DNA of 64,000 bases from the NCBI RefSeq assembly GCF_041435435.1, contig NZ_CP108494.1:5800501-5864500 (forward strand). The letters run 5' to 3'. Within the stretch, counting starts at the first letter, position 1; each line of letters opens with the position of its first letter. This DNA comes from Streptomyces sp. NBC_01241 (GTDB taxonomy: Bacteria; Actinomycetota; Actinomycetes; Streptomycetales; Streptomycetaceae). Shown piece by piece: positions 9,533 through 16,186 of this stretch. The notes under the pieces are model-generated. The model did no database searches. It was not told the origin of the DNA and saw only the letters and a list, made by a program, of their open reading frames with translations. The position numbers and the translations under genes are program-made.

Positions 9533-10266
9533 GGCGCCGGGGTCTCCAGGGCGTAGCCGACACCGTGCACGGTACGGATCCGCTCCGCACCGATCTTCCG
9601 GCGCAGCGCCTTGATGTGACTGTCGACGGTACGGGTGCCGGAGGCGTCCGCCCAGTCCCAGACCTCGGCCAGCAGCTGCTCCCGGGAGAGCACCGCGCGC
9701 GGCGTATTGGCCAGGCAGACCAGCAGGTCGAACTCGGTCGGCGTGAGGTGGACGTCATCGGTGCGCACCCGGACCCGGCGCTGCGCGTGATCGATCTCCA
9801 GCTCACCGAGGCGCAGTATGCCGCTGCGCGGAGTGACCGCGGCCAGCGCCGCACGCTCGACCCGGCGCAGCAGGACATGCACCCGGGCCGCCAGCTCGCG
9901 CATCGAGAACGGCTTGGTCATGTAGTCGTCGGCGCCGACCCCGAGGCCGACCAGCATGTCGGTCTCGTCGTCCCTGGCGGTCAGCATCAGCACCGGCACC
10001 GGCCGCTGGGCCTGCACACGGCGGCAGACCTCCAGGCCGTCGAAGCCGGGGAGCATGATGTCGAGCACCATCAGATCGGGCTGCCACGCCTCGGCCGCGT
10101 CCACGGCCGCGGGCCCGTCGAGTGCGGTCTGCACCAGAAAGCCCTCGGCCCGCAGCCGGGCGGAAATGGCATCGACGATCGTGACGTCGTCCTCGACCAC
10201 CAGCACCCGGCGCTGCGCGCCCGGGGTGGCCGCGACACCGTTGTGGGTGGTGTGTGTCTGTTCCAT
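9529..10266 (-). CDS. OmpR/PhoB-family response regulator
   Basis: The receiver domain has the acidic pair in VVEDD, the phosphoacceptor Asp in LMVLDIMLPG and the conserved Lys in MTKPFSMRE. The C-terminal winged-helix DNA-binding domain ends RTVHGVGYALE, typical of OmpR regulators that recognise direct repeats. Partner of the kinase immediately downstream (4-base overlap). I chose the ATG at 10266 (MEQTHTTHNG...), which puts a normal short leader ahead of the receiver domain; in-frame ATGs at 10335 and 10350 would add 23 or 28 residues of low-complexity sequence and seem less likely. Confidence 0.92.
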   Translation of the reverse strand: MEQTHTTHNGVAATPGAQRRVLVVEDDVTIVDAISARLRAEGFLVQTALDGPAAVDAAEAWQPDLMVLDIMLPGFDGLEVCRRVQAQRPVPVLMLTARDDETDMLVGLGVGADDYMTKPFSMRELAARVHVLLRRVERAALAAVTPRSGILRLGELEIDHAQRRVRVRTDDVHLTPTEFDLLVCLANTPRAVLSREQLLAEVWDWADASGTRTVDSHIKALRRKIGAERIRTVHGVGYALETPAP

Positions 10267-10488
10267 CGCCCCGCCCCTGCCCGTTCTCACGGGGGCCATT
10301 CCCCCGGACGCACGGTCTTCGCTTGTGGATGTCATGGGTGATCCCGTCACCGGTCAGCAGCGTAAAGGCAGCGGACTGCTCTCGGCTACGCAGGGTGTAA
10401 CGGCTTGGGTGCGACGAAGTGGCGGAGTGTCGGCCTTGTGGCGCTTGGCCCCGGGCGTCCGGGGGCCGTGGATACCCGGTGGGGGCTC

Positions 10489-11181
10489 TCAGCCTGTCCG
10501 AAGTGCGAGATGCACCACGTCGGGAACACCTCGGGCAACACGGATCTCTTCCGTCCTTACCCCGCTGAATCCGGCATTCCGCAGGCTCTGTTCGAAGTCT
10601 GCGGACGGCTGCGCGGACCAGACCGCGAGAACGCCGCCCGGCGTCAGCCGCTCCCGGCAGTCCGCCAGACCGGCGGGGGAGTACAGGCTCATGTTGTCCT
10701 CGGTGACGGTCCAGTCCGGCCCGTTGTCGATGTCGAGGCACAGCGCGTCGTAACGGTCCGTAGTCGTATGCAGGTACGCGACGAGATCCGTCGTCAGGAT
10801 CTCGGTCCGCGGATCAGCGAGCGCCGCACCGGAGATCCTCGCCAGCGGCCCCTCCCGGTGCCAGTCCACGATCGCCTGCTCCCGCTCGACGACGGCGATC
10901 CGCCCCCACCGCGGCTCGGCGGCGGCCCGCACGAGCGAGAACCCGACCCCGAGCCCCCCGATGAGCACCGACGGCGCCGTCCGGCCCGCGGGCAGCGCGG
11001 CCAGCGCCGCGTCGATCAGCAGCCGCTCGGACCGCCCGTCCGAGGTGTCCATGAGGAAGCATCCGTTGGCGATGATCTCGAAGCCGTCACCCCGCTCCCG
11101 CAGGACGACCTCGCCGTACGGGCCTTCCCGGCGGTCGAGCGTGACGGGGGCGAGGGTGTCGAGGCCGTGGATGTGGGGCAT
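10489..11181 (-). CDS. Spermidine synthase-like methyltransferase-fold protein
   Basis: A 230-residue protein with the core fold of polyamine (spermidine/spermine) synthases. It has a nucleotide-binding motif IGGLGVGFSLVRAA (about 72-86), an acidic residue ending the next strand (VVEREQAIVDW), and a CLDIDNGPDWTV segment (about 147-158) where aminopropyltransferases have their catalytic Asp region. The N-terminal beta domain of true spermidine synthases is only partly present. Actinobacteria carry many such paralogues of unknown substrate, so aminopropyl transfer is not assured. It is monocistronic: the next gene downstream is the response regulator 220 bases away, and the degenerate region lies upstream. 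Confidence 0.8.
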   Translation of the reverse strand: MPHIHGLDTLAPVTLDRREGPYGEVVLRERGDGFEIIANGCFLMDTSDGRSERLLIDAALAALPAGRTAPSVLIGGLGVGFSLVRAAAEPRWGRIAVVEREQAIVDWHREGPLARISGAALADPRTEILTTDLVAYLHTTTDRYDALCLDIDNGPDWTVTEDNMSLYSPAGLADCRERLTPGGVLAVWSAQPSADFEQSLRNAGFSGVRTEEIRVARGVPDVVHLALRTG

Positions 11182-11330
11182 GGTGCGGGTCTCCGGTGGA
11201 TGGCGGACACGGTCACCGCCATCCTGGCCGCTCGACGCGGCCGGGGCCAGCGGATTGCCGGATCCGCCCGATCCATCCGATCCGTCCGGGGGAGCGTGCG
11301 CCGTTGCGCGGCCTGGGGCGTGCGACGGAC

Positions 11331-11426
11331 GAGAGTTACGCGCTCCGGGGGGCGCGGAACATCCAGGGTTACGCGCTCTCCGGGCGTGCGCCGCCGAGAG
11401 TCACGTGCTCTCCGGGCGTGCGCCGC
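11331..11426. repeat. Three-copy imperfect tandem repeat, about 32-bp period
   Basis: Copies at about 11331-11357, 11364-11395 and 11396-11426 share the core GAGAGTYACGYGCTC-TCC-GGGCGTGCGCCGC. Copies two and three are nearly identical; copy one has lost part of the 3' half. The array begins at the repaired stop of the membrane pseudogene, so one copy encodes its last residues (ARPEST). Confidence 0.75.
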
Positions 11427-12031
11427 GCACCGCGAGGAGGACCGCCCCGATCACGTACGCCGTCAGGGCCACTGCCCATGCCGCGCCCTGCGGGCCCGGC
11501 TGCATCGGCCACGCCCCACACCGCCGCCGCGCCGTCGTGGGTGCAGGGCGCCACCAGATAGACGGCGCCGCCGTAGACCGTCATCGGCAGCCAGCTCAGC
11601 CGGGCACCGATCAGCGCGGCGGAGGCCGCGGCCACCCCGGTCGCGCCGAGCACGTTGCGCACCATGGCCGGTGCGCCGAACGCCTCCGGGTGCCCGGGGA
11701 CCGCCAGCGCGAGCGCCCCGGCCGTCAGCACGGTCAGGGCCAGCAGATGCAGCAGCCGGCGCGGCCACCAGCGCCGTACGCCGGTCCGGTCCAGCTCGTC
11801 GCTGGGCGCGTGCAGGCTGGTGCCGATCGCGGCGGAGGCGAGCAGCGGGGCCAGCACGACGACCGGGATGCGGGCGGTGTGGTCGAAGTGCGGCCTGGTT
11901 TCCAGCCAGTGGGCCGCACCTGCGGCCACGAGAACGATGCCGGCCAGGGCGACGGCGGTGAGGGGGAGGGCGCGCGAGCGGATATAGAGGACAGGGACGG
12001 GCGGTGCGGCGTGGATCGGCCGGTGGCTCAC
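11401..12031 (-). pseudogene. ABC-type permease-like membrane protein, frameshifted near its C-terminus
   Basis: Starting from a GTG at 12031 (GGAG just upstream), the sequence encodes a hydrophobic protein with about five membrane segments (ALPLTAVALAGIVLVAAG, IPVVVLAPLLASAAIGTSL, HLLALTVLTAGALALAV, LGATGVAAASAALIGA, AVYLVAP). The main frame then turns into low-complexity Gly/Arg sequence. One base off, a natural ending appears: AAVW, then AWPMQPGPQGAAW and AVALTAYVIGAVLLAVRG, with a TGA at 11401. The break is a run of four Cs (+ strand 11514-11517) where three would keep the frame, pointing to a one-base insertion. Such proteins normally sit beside an ABC ATPase, which is missing here. A sequencing error is the alternative explanation. 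Confidence 0.6.
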
Positions 12032-12034
12032 ACG

Positions 12035-12478
12035 TCTCCAGATGGTCGAAGGATCTACGGCGTACGGCGAGCAGCACGGCGCACCCCAGCGCCCCGGCCG
12101 CCCTGTGCGGCGGGCTGCGCGAAGTACCGCGCGGCCTCGGCCGCCGGGGCGGGGACCCCCGGCGCGGAGGAGGTGGCGAAGGCGGGCAGGAGCACGGCGG
12201 CCGCCCACGCCACGGCGACGGACGAGGCGCCGTTACGGCAGCCGACGTACGAGCCGAGGGCGAGCGCCGCCAGCGTCATCGTCAGCCCCGGCAGCAGCCA
12301 GGCCGCCGGGCCCGGCCCGGCGGCGGACGGGGGCAGCGCAGGCCCCGGGAGAGTGAGCGCCGGAATGCTCGCGCCGAGCACCGCGGCGGTCCTGGTCAGC
12401 AGCAGCCGGAGCCCGCCGGACGGGGTGGCGGCGACGGTCTCGTGCATCGGGTCCGAATGCCGTCCGTAGGAGACGACG
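12035..12478 (-). pseudogene. C-terminal remnant of a zf-HC2 (anti-sigma-like) membrane protein
   Basis: The preserved part reads DPMHETVAATPSGGLRLLL... and AAWLLPGLTMTLAALALGSYVGC, which resembles the membrane half of actinobacterial zf-HC2 proteins found between an ECF sigma gene and an ABC transporter. The N-terminal half with the zinc-binding His/Cys motif is absent; the sequence stops making sense at the edge of the TnpB element near 12480. A second lesion lies near 12095-12110: after YFAQPAAQ the frame breaks, and the expected ending ALGCAVLLAVRRRSFDHLE is found one base off. It directly precedes the damaged permease gene, so an entire sigma/anti-sigma/ABC operon appears to have collapsed. 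The family assignment is from recollection of homologues. Confidence 0.6.
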
Positions 12479-12485
12479 ACCGTTC

Positions 12486-14114
12486 CTAGCCAGTGTGCAT
12501 GAGTGGGTCCTGGACCCACTGATGTGTACTGGGCGCATCCCGAACGGTGTTGGATGCACTCGGTCCCCGCTTTCGCGTCCCGCTCGGCGGCACGCCTCCA
12601 GGGGCGTGGTCCGTTGCGGGTGGGCGGGTTCCGTCACGCCCCCGTGCACCTGGCCCGGCCTGGGCGGTCCGATGCCCCGCACGATCACTCCGGTCGTGTG
12701 GGGGCGGTGCCGTCCGACGCCGGACCGGGTGTCCGAGGGCGCGTCGTCCGATCGCGATACCGGCGGCATCGTGACGGGACATTCTGCGGTGCGGGGTGGC
12801 CAGCGGTTTCTGCCAGTGCTGGGCACCCCACATCGAGGTGTAGGCGGGGTCGACCGCGACAATGCTCAGGCCCTGTTCGGCTGCCATGGAGACCAGCCGG
12901 GCCTTGAGCTTCCCGGTCGGGATACCAGAGATCAGCTGCCGGAACCGTTTCCTGCGGCCGTGCTTCTCCCGGGTCTTCTCGGTCGTGAAGTCGAGGTCTT
13001 CGATGCCGATCGCGGTAACACCGGCCTGCTTGGCCCAGTGGAGCAGGCGGGTCAGCGCGTGACGGATCTGGGCGTCGCGATGAGCGGTGGTGCCGGACAG
13101 GTCGTAGAAGAACCGCCGGGGCTCGCCGTTGGGGTTGCCGTGCTGGTCGAGCTGGTAGGCGGCGAAGTGGTCGGCGTTGGTGTCGACGCCGATCACACCC
13201 CGGGCGCGGGCAGTCTCCAACGGGATGGTCTGCACGGTGGGGCGCTGCCAGGAGGCGGTGAGGTACCAGCGGCGACGGTCGGTGTCGAGGTGGATGCGGT
13301 AGGCGACGGCCCGGTTCGCAGTGACGCGGTCGGCCCACTCCGCGCCCCGGTGCGCAAACGCCACGGTCGAGGTGAGGGTGTACCGGCCGTACTTGGCGTT
13401 GGCCAGGTGCGCCAGCGGGGCGGGCAGTTTGACGCTCACCTCACCGTCCGGGGTGACGCGGATTGTTTCGTTCCCGAACCGCTTGCCCGACTCGCCGTCA
13501 GCAGCGATGAACCAGCGCTCCGCCTCCCAGCGCTCCCGCCACTGTTCCTCGGTGAGGTGGGCCCGGGTGAGGTGGTGGCGGGTGTTCAGGAGACGTCTGC
13601 CGCCCCGTACCACCCGGACGCGTCCGGCCTGCCGGTCACAGACGGCGGCGGCGTGCCGGGCTTCCAGCGCCGTGAGGCGGCGGGACTTGTGGAACCACTC
13701 GCCCTTGGAGCGGTAGCCGCCTGCGGCCCGCTTCGTTCCCGGCGCACCGATCGGGAGGGACAGGCGGTGCCGCAGCGTCCTGATCCCGGCCTCCAGATTC
13801 CGTACATATGCCGCCTGACAACGACGGGCGAGTGCCCACTGATCGTGTGTGGCTTTGGTGATCGCACCGGCGATCCGCGACGACGACTGTGCGGTCAGGT
13901 CCCGCTTGCGTGACGCCCAGGTGTCCGCGCTGTGCTCTAGGCCATCCGCACAACGGGCCCTGAGATCACGGGAAGCGAGTGCCCCCTGATGCTCACCGAC
14001 CAGGCGGAGCACGTTCTCGTCCTGGGGTGTGAGGTGCTTGAGGCGGTCCCGGATTGCCACCCCGCACGGCCCGGGCACCACGAACGGCGCCGCCAACTCC
14101 CGCAAACCACCCAT
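12486..14114 (-). CDS. tnpB: TnpB-family transposon protein (RNA-guided nuclease ancestor of Cas12), IS605/IS1341-like
   Basis: A 542-residue TnpB/OrfB homologue. The RuvC-like active site is complete: Asp in GVIGVDTNADH (about residue 308), Glu in AIGIEDLDF (about 371) and Asp in SRHDAAGIAIG (about 448). The Cys4 zinc finger usually found between the last two is missing (AYTSMWGAQHW in its place), which I recall in some actinobacterial TnpBs. No TnpA transposase is present, so it depends on one in trans or is immobile. The ATG at 14114 follows GGGGAGGGGG at good spacing and starts MGGLRELAAPF. TnpB proteins cut DNA guided by an omega RNA encoded over the 3' end of their own gene; here that would lie at about 12480-12640. 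Confidence 0.85.
   Translation of the reverse strand: MGGLRELAAPFVVPGPCGVAIRDRLKHLTPQDENVLRLVGEHQGALASRDLRARCADGLEHSADTWASRKRDLTAQSSSRIAGAITKATHDQWALARRCQAAYVRNLEAGIRTLRHRLSLPIGAPGTKRAAGGYRSKGEWFHKSRRLTALEARHAAAVCDRQAGRVRVVRGGRRLLNTRHHLTRAHLTEEQWRERWEAERWFIAADGESGKRFGNETIRVTPDGEVSVKLPAPLAHLANAKYGRYTLTSTVAFAHRGAEWADRVTANRAVAYRIHLDTDRRRWYLTASWQRPTVQTIPLETARARGVIGVDTNADHFAAYQLDQHGNPNGEPRRFFYDLSGTTAHRDAQIRHALTRLLHWAKQAGVTAIGIEDLDFTTEKTREKHGRRKRFRQLISGIPTGKLKARLVSMAAEQGLSIVAVDPAYTSMWGAQHWQKPLATPHRRMSRHDAAGIAIGRRALGHPVRRRTAPPPHDRSDRAGHRTAQAGPGARGRDGTRPPATDHAPGGVPPSGTRKRGPSASNTVRDAPSTHQWVQDPLMHTG
12502..12520. repeat. Terminal hairpin at the right end of the tnpB element
   Basis: Inverted repeat of 9 bp with a one-base centre (arms 12502-12510 and 12512-12520), inside the last codons of tnpB. 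By analogy with IS605-family ends it may be the structure recognised for strand cleavage or the 3' scaffold stem of the omega RNA. Confidence 0.5.
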
Positions 14115-14431
14115 CACAACACCCCCTCCCCAAGACTGGAAACCTGCCACCCAGCCCAACGAGCAGCAGCCGCCAAGGTCACCCATTCGGCCCCAGAACC
14201 CCCGTTCCCACTCCCGCGAACCCGCCGCCAGGACTCACTCCCACTCACTACAACGCACTTCAACGCAGCAAACCGACAGCAGCTCGCAACCCCTCTATCG
14301 GCACCGGGCCCGGGTCGGTTCATACGTCGCTCATGTGGCTCAGGCCATAGACGGCGTGGGGGACGATCACGGAGGGTGGGACGTGTTTCAGGGGGCTTGT
14401 ACGGAACTTCTACGGAAAGGGGCCTCGCGCG
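14115..14431. other. Intergenic region, left flank of tnpB element
   Basis: No gene supported. It contains a stretch around 14215-14300 with more A/C and less GC skew than the surroundings and the divergent upstream regions of tnpB (-) and the rhomboid-like gene (+). No N-terminal zf-HC2 sequence is found here, so the damaged gene on the other side of the element is not simply split by it. Confidence 0.5.
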
Positions 14432-15283
14432 GTGCGTCAGGGTACGGACAGGGCGGTTCGGGAAGAACACCGCGAGGCTCCACTGCTCGACGCCATACCG
14501 CGTCAGCGCCGTACGGACGAGAGCGCCGCTCCTGAGGCCCGCGACGCCCGCAGGACCCGCGGGATCCGCGCGGCCCGCCGGTGGCTGCGGCTGCTGCCGA
14601 CGCCCCTGGGGACACCGTTCACCTTCTGGTATCTGCTGGTGCTCGTCGCGACGTCCCTCTTCATGGAGTACGCCGATCCGGCCACCGTCGCCGCCGTGCT
14701 GCGCGAATCGAGCACGGACGTCGCGCACCTCGGCGACACCCCGTTGCTTGTCCTGGCCGCCAGCGCCCTGTGGGTAGTCGGCGGGCTCGGCTCCCCGTAC
14801 GTCTTCGGTTTCGCTCTCGTGCTGACCGCGCTGGAACGCCGCATCGGCGGATGGCGCACCGCCGGGGTGTTCCTGCTCGGCCATGTCGTGGCGACGCTCG
14901 CCACGGAGATCCCGGTCGGGCTGTCGGTGGTGGCCGGTCATCTGCCGGAGTCCTCGCTGCACCGGCTCGACTACGGCATCAGCTTCGGACTGATGGCGAG
15001 CGTGGGTGCGCTCGCCGGGCTGCTCACGCCGTGGCTGCGGGTGCTGGTGCTCGGCGGGGTCGGCGCGATGCTGCTGCGTGATCTGTTGGAGCTCAGCAGC
15101 CCCCTCACCGAGTGGGGGCATCCCCTGGCGCTGGTGCTCGGCGTGGCCTGCTGGCCACTGCTGCGCAGGGCCGGTGCGGGCCGGGGCCCGGTGACCGGGG
15201 GTGCGGAGGTCAGGGGCGTGGGGCCTTCTCGCCGTGCACCGCGAGGTACTCGGCCGCCAGCCAGGGAGCCAGGTCGTCGATGA
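14432..15283 (+). CDS. Rhomboid-like membrane protein
   Basis: A 283-residue protein with about six membrane segments starting at TPFTFWYLLVLVATSLFMEY (about 66-85) and a polar N-terminal tail. The segment LDYGISFGLMASVGALAG places a Ser in a GxS context like the rhomboid nucleophile, and a His occurs in a late segment (EWGHPLALVLGV), as in the rhomboid Ser-His dyad. Overall similarity is to the 'rhomboid-like' family of actinobacteria, in which protease activity is unproven. The GTG start follows GGAAAGGGG at rather long spacing. The C-terminal tail is Arg/Gly-rich, and its last 74 bases overlap the convergent nucleotidyltransferase gene, so a shorter functional product is possible. Confidence 0.7.
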   Translation: MRQGTDRAVREEHREAPLLDAIPRQRRTDESAAPEARDARRTRGIRAARRWLRLLPTPLGTPFTFWYLLVLVATSLFMEYADPATVAAVLRESSTDVAHLGDTPLLVLAASALWVVGGLGSPYVFGFALVLTALERRIGGWRTAGVFLLGHVVATLATEIPVGLSVVAGHLPESSLHRLDYGISFGLMASVGALAGLLTPWLRVLVLGGVGAMLLRDLLELSSPLTEWGHPLALVLGVACWPLLRRAGAGRGPVTGGAEVRGVGPSRRAPRGTRPPAREPGRR

Positions 15284-16055
15284 GCATCGCGAGAACGGCC
15301 GGGTCGGCGGACGGGACACGGCCCGTGCGCGCGGCCGTCCGCATCTGTTCGACCCGCTCCGGGTGGTCCGGGTAGTAGCCGGCGAACACCTCGGCGGACT
15401 CGGCCAGGTCGCTGGTCCAGCTGCCCCACCGCGGCATGACCAGCGTGAAGCCCGACCGGACGATGCGCCGGGCGGCGCCCCGGCTGAGGTTTCGGCGTTC
15501 GGCGTCCGTGGTGGCCTCGGCGGCCCGTCGCCGCCACCGGGGGAGCGAGAGATGGAGGTCCCCGTTGGTCTCGCGGGCGAGCAGCGGGGTGGGGCGGTAG
15601 TGCGGCAGCCGCGCGTCGAGGTCCTCGCCCAGCAGCGGGGTGCAGAGACAGGCGAGGAAGAAGCCGAGGTCGTTGCGTTCGAGTTCGCTCGTGACGGTCT
15701 CGGCGGCGACCAGGAGGACGCCGACGCCGTCGATCTGGTCGAACGACCCGTCCAGCTCGGCCTCGACGGCCCGGGCCGCCGCCAGGACGACCTCGGTGGG
15801 TTCGGCGCGCAGGGCGAGCAGCACGTCCAGGTCGGAGACGCCGGGAACGGCCGTGCCGCGCGGAATGCTGCCGTAGATGTACGCGCTGTGCAGCCTTGCG
15901 CCGCCGAACGTCTCGGCGATCCGGGCGCGGGCCGCGTCCACCACGGGGGCGAACACCGCCGGCATCCGGGTCAGCGAGCCTTCCCGCCGGATCGTCCCGT
16001 CCGGATTCAGCCCCCGGCCGCCACTGTCGCCGCCGTCTCCGCTGCCGTCATTCAT
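15210..16055 (-). CDS. Nucleotidyltransferase-domain protein (aminoglycoside adenylyltransferase-like)
   Basis: Contains the Pol-beta nucleotidyltransferase signature YGSIPRGTAVPGVSDLDVLL: the GS pair plus two metal-binding Asp in SDLD. A third acidic position is likely in the DGSFDQIDGVGV segment. The helical C-terminal part resembles the domain of adenylyltransferases acting on small molecules or drugs, but no substrate can be assigned. The ATG at 16055 has a weak GAGTGA ahead of it; an upstream in-frame ATG at 16070 lacks one. The 3' end overlaps the rhomboid-like gene by 74 bases in convergent orientation. Confidence 0.75.
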   Translation of the reverse strand: MNDGSGDGGDSGGRGLNPDGTIRREGSLTRMPAVFAPVVDAARARIAETFGGARLHSAYIYGSIPRGTAVPGVSDLDVLLALRAEPTEVVLAAARAVEAELDGSFDQIDGVGVLLVAAETVTSELERNDLGFFLACLCTPLLGEDLDARLPHYRPTPLLARETNGDLHLSLPRWRRRAAEATTDAERRNLSRGAARRIVRSGFTLVMPRWGSWTSDLAESAEVFAGYYPDHPERVEQMRTAARTGRVPSADPAVLAMLIDDLAPWLAAEYLAVHGEKAPRP

Positions 16056-16144
16056 GCGGTCACTCTGCATTGCTGCGTGCGCACAGCGTTCAGCTGATCG
16101 CTCACAGCGAACACGCTCCAGGGAACAATGAGCGGCTCACAAGC

Positions 16145-16165
16145 ATTGAGTCTGCATAGCTCAAC
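16145..16165 (+). promoter_or_regulatory. HAIR-type HspR operator upstream of lon
   Basis: TTGAGT (16146-16151), seven bases, GCTCAA (16159-16164) matches the HAIR consensus CTTGAGT-N7-ACTCAAG except for the outermost bases and one position. It ends 22 bases before the lon start codon. In Streptomyces, HspR represses dnaK, clpB and lon through such sites. Confidence 0.8.
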
Positions 16166-16186
16166 TTGACTGCCGAAGGGGAGATC

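Larger units (their letters stand above)
12480..14330 (-). mobile_element. IS605/IS1341-type element carrying tnpB only (ends approximate)
   Basis: The right end lies close to the tnpB stop: just inside it is a perfect 9-bp hairpin AGTGGGTCC-T-GGACCCACT (12502-12520), the sort of subterminal palindrome used by single-strand transposons. The neighbouring zf-HC2 gene becomes recognisable only beyond about 12478. The left end is not defined by any repeat I can see; the region between the tnpB start and the rhomboid-like gene is noncoding and includes a stretch less GC-rich than its surroundings. This class makes no target-site duplication, so the ends can only be fixed by comparison with an empty site. 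Confidence 0.45.

Noticed and set aside
12502..12520. Rho-independent terminator for the zf-HC2/permease genes
   Set aside because: It lies upstream of those genes on the minus strand and inside tnpB, so it fits better as an element-end hairpin.
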